Of a stretch of DNA of 64,000 bases, positions 24,678-32,465 are shown in pieces. The stretch is from Streptomyces lavendulae subsp. lavendulae (GTDB lineage: Bacteria; Actinomycetota; Actinomycetes; Streptomycetales; Streptomycetaceae): NCBI RefSeq assembly GCF_002803845.1, contig NZ_CP024985.1:1-64000 (forward strand), given 5' to 3'. A program made the translations under genes and the position numbers. The notes below the pieces were generated by a model. That model saw only the letters and a program-made list of their open reading frames with translations. It made no database searches and was not told the DNA's origin. Each line of letters starts with the position of its first letter. The first letter of the stretch is position 1.

Positions 24678-25219
24678 GCGCGGGGGCGCGTGCTCGGGTC
24701 GCGCGTGTCTACACCGGTGCGCGCCGCCACCCGTGGGTGCTGGGCAAGCTCGGTGACTGGATCATCTGGTTCGGCCCGTACACGCCCGCGCAGCTGGTCG
24801 TTCTCGGTGGTGGGGCGTTCGCGCTGGTCAAGGGCTACGACTGGTGGTCGTGGGCGGGGCCGGTGCCGGTCGTGCTGTGGCTGGTGGCGGTGTGGGCGGT
24901 GCGCGGTGCGCAGATCGCCGGTCAGAACCCGTTCACCGCCGTGGCTGGCGTGCTGTCGCTGCTGCTGCGGCATCCGGCGGGGCGGATCGGTGGGCGGATC
25001 GCCCGTGAGCGCCGGTCCTGCTGCCTGCGCGGCAGGTTCGTCATCCAGCCTGCCCCCAGCTCCGTGCTGCCCGGTGCCCCTTCGGACGCCGTGAGCCGGG
25101 CAAGCGGGGCGGCCGGAGCGGGCGGCGCCGTCGTACGGCTGCCCGCTGTGTCGGGGCGTGCGGCGGCGGGGTCGGGCTTGGACTCGCTCCTGACGGGCTC
25201 CGCAAGGAGGGCGGCGTGA
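24674..25219 (+). CDS. VirB3/PrgI- or TcpE-like membrane protein
   Basis: A 181-aa protein starting at GTG 24674, overlapping the previous stop (GTGA). Two close membrane spans follow residue 30: AQLVVLGGGAFALVKGYDWW and GPVPVVLWLVAVWAVR, with cytoplasmic N- and C-termini. A VirB3/PrgI/TcpE protein commonly precedes the VirB4 ATPase and holds it at the membrane; this gene occupies exactly that place. The sequence similarity is too weak for a firm family name. Confidence 0.65.
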   Translation: MSAGARARVARVYTGARRHPWVLGKLGDWIIWFGPYTPAQLVVLGGGAFALVKGYDWWSWAGPVPVVLWLVAVWAVRGAQIAGQNPFTAVAGVLSLLLRHPAGRIGGRIARERRSCCLRGRFVIQPAPSSVLPGAPSDAVSRASGAAGAGGAVVRLPAVSGRAAAGSGLDSLLTGSARRAA

Positions 25220-27795
25220 TGCGTACTCCTCCGTTCCGGCATGTTGCCGGTCATCTGCTGTGGTCGGCTTCTGCCCGTGTCTGGGCGGTGTGGCGGGTGA
25301 CGCCGCTGGCGGGCGGCTATCTTCCCGCCCGCGTGCGTCAGGACCTGCTGGACCGGGTCACTTCCCTGGTGCGGTCGATGCCTGCGATGGAGCCGAGGCT
25401 GTTCGTTCTGGCGGCGCGGACCGACCCGGGCGAGATCGCCGAGCGGATGGTGGCCGGCCTGGACTGGCAGCGCCTGCCCGCCTGGGCGGAAACCTGCGCG
25501 GCGGCTGTCGACCTGCTGGCCGGGCAGGAGATGCACGAGCGGACCCTGTGGCTGGCTGTGGCGCTCCCGCGCCGGTCGGGGACTGCGGCCTCTTCCTTCA
25601 ACACCCTGTACGGGGAGGTGTCCGCCGTACTGGACCTGCCGCCCGTACCGGTGCCGGAGGCGGAGGTGACCGCCGCGTTCGCGGAGGCCGAGCGGATCCA
25701 GACGTCCCTGGGTGGCGGACTCGGGCTGCGGCCGGCGTCCCCGGCGGAGATCGTGTGGATGGTGCAGCACGCCGTGCACCGCGGTCTCGACCAGGAGCCG
25801 TTGCTGTCGGACGCTGAGCACAGCTCGCTCTACGGCAGCCGCGTCCGTGAGGGCCGGCTCTCCTCTCCCTCGTACGCGGATCTGGGGCAGATCCGTCTCG
25901 CCGAAGGCGGGCAGGACACCCGGATCCCGGGCAGGGCGAAGGCCGCCGACCGGCCGTGGTGGCGTAAGGCCGGCACCGCGTCCCCTCTGGGCCGCCGGTG
26001 GCTGCAGGTCGAATCCGAGGCCGGTACCGGCTATCAGTCCCACCTCGTGCTCGCCGAGCTTCCGCCCGCCGTGGCAGTCGACAGCGCGGACGTCCTGGCG
26101 CAGCTGGAGCAGCTGCATTTCCCGGTCGATGTGTGTGTGGATCTGCGGATCGTCCCGGCGAAGAAGGCCCGAGCCCAGGTCCAGCGCAAGAAGCGCGAGC
26201 TCCTGGACCAGGCGGGCCAGTACGGGGCGCAGCCGACCGGGATGCCGCATTCGCTGCCGGAGGCGGCGGGGGATCTTGCCGAGCAGGACGCGCGGATGGC
26301 GCGGACGTCGGTGGAGGTCGAGGTCCAGTCGGTGACGGTGCTGTCCGTGTGGGGGCCGGACGCGGCTACGTGTGATGCGCGGGCTCGGGAGCTGTCGGCG
26401 GCTCTGTCGGGGGGTGACTACCGGGTGGAGCGCCCCTATGGGATGCAGGAAGACCTGTTCGCTCTGTCCCTGCCTGGCACTGCCCGTCCGGCGAAGCTGG
26501 GCCAGTTCACCCAGCACCAGTTGTCGGAGGACTGGGCCGCCGCGGGGGCGTTCACGTTGTCGGGGGTGGGGGACCCGGGCGGGATGCTGGTCGGTCACGA
26601 TCTGGACAGCGGCACTATTCGCCCTGTGCTGCTGAACCCGGCCGATGCGCCGCAGGTGAACGCGTCCGCTTCGCTGGCGGTGGTCGGGGATCTCGGCGCC
26701 GGTAAGAGCGTCCTGGAGAAGCTGGTCACCGCGGCGGTCGTGGACCAGGGCGGGCGGGCCATCGTTATCGACCGGACTCCGATCCGGGAGTGGGCGAGCT
26801 TCGGGCGGGCCGCGTTGGGCGAGCGGTGTGAGGTCATTGACGCTGCTCGCGCGGAGGTGTCCATCGACCCGCTGCGCGTGTTCGGCGGGGCCGTCGGCGC
26901 CCACTACGCGCTGTCGTACCTGACGTTGCAGCTGGGTGTCGGCGCGATGACCGCCGCTGGGGCGGTGCTGCATCACGCGGTCCAGGAGGTATGCGCGGGT
27001 GCGGATCCGTCCATGGGCCAGGTTCTGGACGTCCTCGACGGCCTGGGCAAGACGGGCAGCGCGACCACGCGTGCCGACGCCGCGGCCACCTTGGCGGACC
27101 TGCTGCGGATTGTGCGCGACAACCCGCTCGCGGCCATGGTCTTCGACGCGGACCTGCCACCGGTCACGCTGGACGGGGACCTGGGCGCCGATCTGGTGGT
27201 GGTCACCACCACCGGCCTGACCTTGCCGCCTCGGGAGGCCTTCGCCGACGCCGAGGTCCTGCGCCAGCAGCCGCTGGAAGCCCTCATTGGGCGGGCCGTC
27301 CTCTACCTGATCGCCGCGATCGCCCGGCAGGCGGCTTTCACCGACCCGGAGCGGTTCTGTCTGGTGTCGATGGACGAGGTGTACTGGCTGACCTCCTCGG
27401 CGGAGGGCTCCGCGCTGGTCCACGAGATCCTCCACGACGGCCGCAAGCACGGCGCCGGCTGCTTCCTCGGCGCCCACGACAAGGCCGAACTCGGAGCCGA
27501 CGCGGCCCTGATCGCCTACCGGTTCCTCGCCCGCACCAGCGACCGTGTCCGCGCCGCCGAGGGGCTGCGCTTCCTCGGCCTGGACGGCGACGACGAGGAC
27601 CTGGTGCGGATGGTCACCACGGGCTTGTCACCCGTGGGACAGAGCGGCCGTGAGGGCGAGATGTTCCTGCGTGATCCGCGGATGCAGGTCGGCCGGATCA
27701 AGGTCGTCGTCCCGCCCGTGCCCCGCCTCAAAGAGTCGATCTTCACCACACCTGGCCGGACGGCGAAAGCCCCGGCCTCCAGGGGGAACTCATGA
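25216..27795 (+). CDS. VirB4-like ATPase of type IV secretion
   Basis: An 859-aa cytoplasmic motor. The N-terminal 450 residues are the VirB4 dimerisation/membrane-binding part. The RecA-like domain has Walker A GDLGAGKS at residues 491-498, followed by a Walker B MDE at 719-721 in FCLVSMDEVYWL. The RIVRDNPLA region and a final VSP/GREGEMFLRDPRMQVGRIKV tail fit the family. GTG 25216 with AAGGAGG is the likely start; ATG 25219 is an alternative. It energises pilus or substrate export together with the coupling ATPase at 32447. The order TcpC, small proteins, VirB4, VirB6 matches actinobacterial conjugation loci. Confidence 0.9.
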   Translation: MMRTPPFRHVAGHLLWSASARVWAVWRVTPLAGGYLPARVRQDLLDRVTSLVRSMPAMEPRLFVLAARTDPGEIAERMVAGLDWQRLPAWAETCAAAVDLLAGQEMHERTLWLAVALPRRSGTAASSFNTLYGEVSAVLDLPPVPVPEAEVTAAFAEAERIQTSLGGGLGLRPASPAEIVWMVQHAVHRGLDQEPLLSDAEHSSLYGSRVREGRLSSPSYADLGQIRLAEGGQDTRIPGRAKAADRPWWRKAGTASPLGRRWLQVESEAGTGYQSHLVLAELPPAVAVDSADVLAQLEQLHFPVDVCVDLRIVPAKKARAQVQRKKRELLDQAGQYGAQPTGMPHSLPEAAGDLAEQDARMARTSVEVEVQSVTVLSVWGPDAATCDARARELSAALSGGDYRVERPYGMQEDLFALSLPGTARPAKLGQFTQHQLSEDWAAAGAFTLSGVGDPGGMLVGHDLDSGTIRPVLLNPADAPQVNASASLAVVGDLGAGKSVLEKLVTAAVVDQGGRAIVIDRTPIREWASFGRAALGERCEVIDAARAEVSIDPLRVFGGAVGAHYALSYLTLQLGVGAMTAAGAVLHHAVQEVCAGADPSMGQVLDVLDGLGKTGSATTRADAAATLADLLRIVRDNPLAAMVFDADLPPVTLDGDLGADLVVVTTTGLTLPPREAFADAEVLRQQPLEALIGRAVLYLIAAIARQAAFTDPERFCLVSMDEVYWLTSSAEGSALVHEILHDGRKHGAGCFLGAHDKAELGADAALIAYRFLARTSDRVRAAEGLRFLGLDGDDEDLVRMVTTGLSPVGQSGREGEMFLRDPRMQVGRIKVVVPPVPRLKESIFTTPGRTAKAPASRGNS

Positions 27796-28025
27796 CCCGC
27801 ACCACCCCGGCCGGCGTGCGCCCGCTGCTTCTGGCTGCCGTTGCCCTGCTGCTGCTCACCTGCACCGCGGCCGCCTGGGCCATCCCGTGCAGGATGCCGG
27901 GCCCGGCGGCGCAGGCCGTGGTCTGGCCCGGCGGGCTCAACAGCCGTACCGCCCTCCTGCTGTTCTCCACCGCCGCCGTGGCAGCCGCCATCGGGCTTGT
28001 GAGCAGCGCTGGGCGTCGGCTGTGA
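27792..28025 (+). CDS. Small membrane protein between virB4- and virB6-like genes
   Basis: A 77-aa protein with a strong N-terminal span LLLAAVALLLLTCTAAAWA and a second one near the C-terminus (TALLLFSTAAVAAAIGLV). It starts at ATG 27792, overlapping the VirB4 stop, and its stop overlaps the next GTG. The translational coupling shows that it is part of the same machine. Family unknown. Confidence 0.65.
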   Translation: MTRTTPAGVRPLLLAAVALLLLTCTAAAWAIPCRMPGPAAQAVVWPGGLNSRTALLLFSTAAVAAAIGLVSSAGRRL

Positions 28026-30724
28026 GGGCCCGTTTCCCTTTCGACCGGGGGACGGTGCGGGCGGCCGGGTTCGTCGCGCTGCTCACCGTGGTGTTCCTGG
28101 TGACGAACACCGCGGTCGCGGTCGCAGCCGACGGGGGCGACGCCTCCGGGGGCGGGCTGCTGAGCCCGCTGGACATTTACACCCGTGAGGGTGCGCTGCT
28201 CAGCGGCTACCAGCTGGAGGCCGTGGCCGGCGCGCCGGACGGGGTTCCGGCGGTCAAGCTGATCGAGAACGGCGGGGTGCCGGACCTTGATGTGGCGGGC
28301 GAGCTCCAGCGCCTGGTGCTGTCCGGCCTGTTCACGCTGGTGCGGCTGCTCGTGGGGCTGTGCTGCTGGCTGCTCGACTTCGTGTTCAAGTTCCCCTTGC
28401 TGAGCTTGCTGACGAATCCGGCGCAGCGTCTCGCCGACGCGTACCAGCGGCATGTCGTGGGCGCGCTCGGGCTCTCGGGGCTGCTGCTGGCATGGGCTTT
28501 CGTTTTCGGGCTGATCCTGTTTGTGCGCGGCAAGGTCGGCACGGGGCTGGGAGAGATCGTGATGACCCTGGTGATTGCAGCCCTGGCCACCAGTGCGTTC
28601 ATCCGGCCCGACTACCTGCTGGGAAGGGACGGGCCCCTCGCCCAGACGCACCAGGCCGCCATCGAGGTCGCGGCCATCACCACCGGCTCCTACTTCGACA
28701 CCCCTGCCCGGGGGGCGCGCCCGTGTGACAGTGCGGTCGGCCCGGCCCACGAGGCGTGTGTGACGGAGCGGGCTGAGGCAAAGACCGTGACCGGACCAAT
28801 CCAGAACGCGCTCACGGACGCCCTGGTCGTCAAGCCCTACATGCTGCTCCAGTACGGCCGGATCCTCGACCCGAAGGTCCCTGGTGACGCCGCCGCTTAC
28901 AAGGCTCACGTGAAGTGGGTCAAGAGCGGTCAGGACGAGCAGAAGCGGAGCGGCGCCGACCTCTCGAAGTGCGCGGGGGTGGTCGGGCCGGTCAAACAGG
29001 AGTGCGAGCGAAGCGTCGCCGAGTCCGGCGGCCAGGCGGCCAATGCGGACTGCAAGCTGCTGTTCGGGTCGGCCAAGGAGACGTGTGAGCGCCAGGGGGC
29101 CGAGAGTCAGGCCAACCCTTGCGGGAAGCTGGACAAGCCGGCCCGTGACTATTGCGAAAACGGCACCGGAACCGGCAGAGCCGACAAGGACTCTGCGTTC
29201 TCGACGCTCGTGAAGGAGCTGGACAAGGCGGGTCCGGTCGGATCGGCCTGCGCCGACTATGCGGTGAAGCCCTCCTGGGACCGGGTGTGGGCGGTCATTG
29301 CCCTCCTCGTCGCCGTCATCGTCGTCACCTTGATGATCGTCTCGATGGCGGTGGTGATGCTCGGTGCGCAGGCATCCGATGCCGCGACTGCTGCGGCAGG
29401 CCCCGTGGCCTGGGTGTGGGCGATGCTTCCCGGGCCCTCCCGGATGGTGCTGTGGCGGTGGCTTGGCGTGTTCATCGTCTCTGCCCTGGTCTCCTTCATG
29501 GCTGCGATGGCTCTGCCGCTCTTCGGGATCGGCGTGGATGCCCTGCTGTCCGACAGCGGTCCCGACCTGATTGTGGAACGGCTGCTGCTCGTCGACGCCC
29601 TCGCCGTGGCGTTTCTGATCATGCACCGCCGGATCCTGGCCGCGACCGCCAGTTTTGGGCAGCGCATGGCGACCCGGATGCGGTACTCAAAGATCGGCGG
29701 CACCCACCTGCGCGGCGACAGCTCCGAACTTGGCGCCGCCCTCGCCATGAACGGCCCCGCAGGCGGCGGCGGTGGGGGTCTGGGACGCTACGGGGGGCCG
29801 TCGGCCGCGCACAGCGCGTTCGGGGCGCGGCTGCGGTCCCTGGGCAGCCTCGCGTCGCTGGCCGACGGCAGCGGGATGCCGATGGCGTCGGGCCGGCTGC
29901 TCGGTGACGCTCTGGCCGAAGGACGGCGCGGGATCGCCCCGCTGGCGATGGCGCTGCGCGGCACGCACATGGCGTGGCGCGGCGCGCACACCGCTCTGAT
30001 CGGCCCCAGGCCCGCCAGGCACCCTGCGGCCGCACGGCTGCACCACGCCGCAAACGGCTGGCACGGAGGCAACCGGCCGGGGGCCGGGGGCGCCATGGTG
30101 GTGGACCAGTGGACCGGTGAGGTTCTCCACGCTCCCGATACCGACCCTCCTCTGCTCGGATCACGCGTCCACGCCCGTGCCTCCCGGTTGCGCGGTTACC
30201 GCATTGCCTCCCGCAGCGCCCGCCTCGCCTACGGCGCGACCCTGGGCCTGCCCCGCAACATCGGCCGTGCCAACGGCGCGGCATCGCGGTTCACCGAGGA
30301 CGCCCGGACACAGCTGCGGGTGGCTGCTCTCCAGGTCCGTGAGGACGGCGGGCGGTGGGCGGACGGCGTCGACCACACGGGGCAGGCCCTTGCCACCGCG
30401 TGGCAGGTCCACGACCCCATGGGCTCCGTCCGTGACGCCGCCATCGCAGCGGCCATCCACGCCGCCCCGCTCCACAGCGGCCGCGCAGGCGGGCCGCGGA
30501 CCACGATCAGCCGTCTGGACACAGCCGCAGCGGCCGGCGCGGCACCTGCCCGCGCGTCTGCACCGCCCTCAGGCCGCCGTCAGCAGTCACCGGGCCAGCC
30601 CCGCCTGGCCGGCGCACGGGGCGAAAGCCACGGCCCGGCCTCGACGGACCGCGACCGGCTGCTGGCCCTCCTTCAGGCTCCGCGTGCTGCCGGACGCCAC
30701 CCGCGTGAGGACGGCGGCCAGTGA
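28022..30724 (+). CDS. VirB6/TrbL-like polytopic protein with four CX10C modules
   Basis: A 900-aa membrane protein; start GTG 28022 overlaps the preceding stop. Several spans occur in the N-terminal 200 residues and a second group after about residue 420 (VWAVIALLVAVIVVTLMIVS and following), the usual VirB6 organisation. Between the groups lies a hydrophilic loop with four Cys pairs at exact spacing: 235-246, 317-328, 344-355 and 367-378, each CX10C. Three share the local pattern C-x4-G-x5-C. The last 350 residues are Gly/Ala/Arg-rich and probably cytoplasmic. VirB6 proteins form the channel and bind the substrate path; the Cys loop is unusual. Confidence 0.8.
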   Translation: MRARFPFDRGTVRAAGFVALLTVVFLVTNTAVAVAADGGDASGGGLLSPLDIYTREGALLSGYQLEAVAGAPDGVPAVKLIENGGVPDLDVAGELQRLVLSGLFTLVRLLVGLCCWLLDFVFKFPLLSLLTNPAQRLADAYQRHVVGALGLSGLLLAWAFVFGLILFVRGKVGTGLGEIVMTLVIAALATSAFIRPDYLLGRDGPLAQTHQAAIEVAAITTGSYFDTPARGARPCDSAVGPAHEACVTERAEAKTVTGPIQNALTDALVVKPYMLLQYGRILDPKVPGDAAAYKAHVKWVKSGQDEQKRSGADLSKCAGVVGPVKQECERSVAESGGQAANADCKLLFGSAKETCERQGAESQANPCGKLDKPARDYCENGTGTGRADKDSAFSTLVKELDKAGPVGSACADYAVKPSWDRVWAVIALLVAVIVVTLMIVSMAVVMLGAQASDAATAAAGPVAWVWAMLPGPSRMVLWRWLGVFIVSALVSFMAAMALPLFGIGVDALLSDSGPDLIVERLLLVDALAVAFLIMHRRILAATASFGQRMATRMRYSKIGGTHLRGDSSELGAALAMNGPAGGGGGGLGRYGGPSAAHSAFGARLRSLGSLASLADGSGMPMASGRLLGDALAEGRRGIAPLAMALRGTHMAWRGAHTALIGPRPARHPAAARLHHAANGWHGGNRPGAGGAMVVDQWTGEVLHAPDTDPPLLGSRVHARASRLRGYRIASRSARLAYGATLGLPRNIGRANGAASRFTEDARTQLRVAALQVREDGGRWADGVDHTGQALATAWQVHDPMGSVRDAAIAAAIHAAPLHSGRAGGPRTTISRLDTAAAAGAAPARASAPPSGRRQQSPGQPRLAGARGESHGPASTDRDRLLALLQAPRAAGRHPREDGGQ

Positions 30725-31839
30725 AGAGGTGGAAGAAGCTGGGATGTCTGGGCGTGCTGCTGGCCGTGGCGGCCGTGTGCTGCACCGGGCCCGTCCTCCT
30801 CGCCGCCGCAACGGCTAAAAACCGGACCGGTCGCGGGGGCACGGTCAGCGCGGCGGCGGCCGGGATCCCTGAGCGGATGCTCGCGGGCTACCTCACCGGC
30901 GCCCCCCAGGTCACCCGGTACGTCAGCGGGTGCAAGGGCATGCGCTGGCAGATCCTCGCCGGGATCGCCCGCGTCGAATCCGACCACGCCTCCGGCCACC
31001 TGGTCGGCGCGGGCGGGGACATCCAGCCGGTCATCGTGGGCCCGCGCCTGGACGGCTCCGGGGCCGGCGGAAACACCACCCCCATCCGCGACACCGACGG
31101 CGGCGCCTGGGACAACGACAGCGAATACGAGCGGGCCGTCGGCCCGTTCCAGTTCCTGCCCGAAACCTTCCGCGCCTACGGCAAAGACGGGAACGGGGAC
31201 GGGGTCATCAGCCCGCACAACGTGGACGACGCCGCCCTGGCGGCGGCCGTCTACCTGTGCGGCAACGGCCGCGACCTCGGCAACCGAGACCAGCTCCGCG
31301 CAGCGATCCACACCTACAACCTGTCCTGGGCGTACGTGGACGACGTCATGTCGGGCATCGACCGCTACGACGCCCTCGGCCGCGTCCCTACCCTCCCGTC
31401 TGGAAACGTCGGCGCGGTCATCCAGGCCGCCCTCGCCCAGCAGGGACAGCCCTACTCCTGGGGCGGCGGCGGCCCCTCCGGCCCGACCACCGGGATCTGC
31501 TGCTCCCCCGACGGGCAGGACGGCAGCATCGTCAGCGGCTTCGACTGCTCCGGTCTGACCCAGTACGCCTACGCCAAGGCCGGTATCAACCTCCCCCGCA
31601 CCGCAGCCGAACAGGCGCGTGCCGGCCGCCGGATCCCCGCCTCAGCCGGATACAACGCCCTGGTCCCCGGCGACCTCATCTTCTACGGCTACAGCCCCAC
31701 CTCCGACTCCACCATCCACCACGTCGGGATCTACCTCGGCGACGGAAAAATGATCAACGCACCCCGGCCGGGCAAGCAGGTGCAGATCGACCCGGTAACC
31801 GCGATGCCCGACTACGCGGGAGGGGCACGCCTCCTGTGA
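30721..31839 (+). CDS. VirB1-like NlpC/P60 cell-wall hydrolase with lytic transglycosylase-like domain
   Basis: A 372-aa secreted enzyme: a signal anchor (GCLGVLLAVAAVCCTGPVLLA), then a lysozyme-like domain with QILAGIARVESDH (catalytic Glu in 'ARVESDH') and AVGPFQFLPETFRAYGKDG. The C-terminal NlpC/P60 domain has GFDCSGLTQYAYAKAGI (Cys nucleophile) and HHVGIYLGDG (catalytic His), with NAPRPG after. Both domains cut peptidoglycan to open a path for the conjugation channel. Start GTG 30721 overlaps the previous stop. It is equivalent to VirB1/TcpG/TraG of other Gram-positive systems. Confidence 0.9.
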   Translation: MKRWKKLGCLGVLLAVAAVCCTGPVLLAAATAKNRTGRGGTVSAAAAGIPERMLAGYLTGAPQVTRYVSGCKGMRWQILAGIARVESDHASGHLVGAGGDIQPVIVGPRLDGSGAGGNTTPIRDTDGGAWDNDSEYERAVGPFQFLPETFRAYGKDGNGDGVISPHNVDDAALAAAVYLCGNGRDLGNRDQLRAAIHTYNLSWAYVDDVMSGIDRYDALGRVPTLPSGNVGAVIQAALAQQGQPYSWGGGGPSGPTTGICCSPDGQDGSIVSGFDCSGLTQYAYAKAGINLPRTAAEQARAGRRIPASAGYNALVPGDLIFYGYSPTSDSTIHHVGIYLGDGKMINAPRPGKQVQIDPVTAMPDYAGGARLL

Positions 31840-32465
31840 CCACCGCCCCCTGGACAGGCGGGCGCCTGATCACCGCCGCCACTGTCCTCACCGCCGCCGG
31901 AATCTGTCTGCTCTACGCGGGAGTGCACAGCGGGGGAAATCCTCCGTCCGCCATGCAGCCCCCGCCCGCGACGATTCCGGTCCGGAGCGCGCACCCGGCC
32001 AACTCCCCACTGCTGCCGCCCGTACGTTCGTCTGCCTCACCGTCCGCCTCGCCGGTACCGCAGGCCGGAACAGCCACCGCGGCATCGCCGTCTGCCCACG
32101 TGCCGACATCTTCCGGCAGCGGCGGCACAACCGCTCACTTTCAGCAGCTTCCGCCGCCCGGATCCGGGCCCGCGGCCGACCCGCTCATCCAGCAGGCCCT
32201 CAACCAGGCCAGCACCCCGGACCTCCCGGCCGCAGACGAACGGCTGCTGCTCGAACTGGGCCGTACGGCCTGGCTGGCCGAGACCTCCAGCTACAGCCAG
32301 GTCCGCATCCAGGCCGCCACCGCCCGCCAGGACGGCGCCCCCTCCCGCGCGGTGGTCCGGCTGGTCTGGGCGGGCGCCGACCGGGCCGGGACCCTCCTCG
32401 ACGGCCGCCCCGCCGCCGTCCACTTCACCCAGAACGGAGACGGATCATGGAACCGCACTATCTGA
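31836..32465 (+). CDS. Membrane-anchored transfer operon protein
   Basis: A 209-aa protein starting at GTG 31836 (overlap GTGA with the previous stop). One span (LITAATVLTAAGICLLYAG, about residues 12-30) is followed by a long Pro/Ser-rich stretch. A C-terminal region of about 75 residues follows (YSQVRIQAATARQDG, RAVVRLVWAGADRAGTLLDG, VHFTQNGDGSW). That region looks like the beta-sheet half of an NTF2-type domain, as found in VirB8/TcpC partners. Function unknown, but co-translation ties it to the secretion apparatus. Confidence 0.6.
   Translation: MTTAPWTGGRLITAATVLTAAGICLLYAGVHSGGNPPSAMQPPPATIPVRSAHPANSPLLPPVRSSASPSASPVPQAGTATAASPSAHVPTSSGSGGTTAHFQQLPPPGSGPAADPLIQQALNQASTPDLPAADERLLLELGRTAWLAETSSYSQVRIQAATARQDGAPSRAVVRLVWAGADRAGTLLDGRPAAVHFTQNGDGSWNRTI

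Noticed and set aside
24922..27477. Long leftward open frame of about 850 codons
   Set aside because: It lies antisense to the VirB4-like gene and reads as Arg/Gly/Gln-rich low-complexity sequence. It is a by-product of high third-position GC.
27743..29626. Leftward open frame of about 620 codons opposite the VirB6-like gene
   Set aside because: No domain, composition typical of antisense translation in high-GC DNA.
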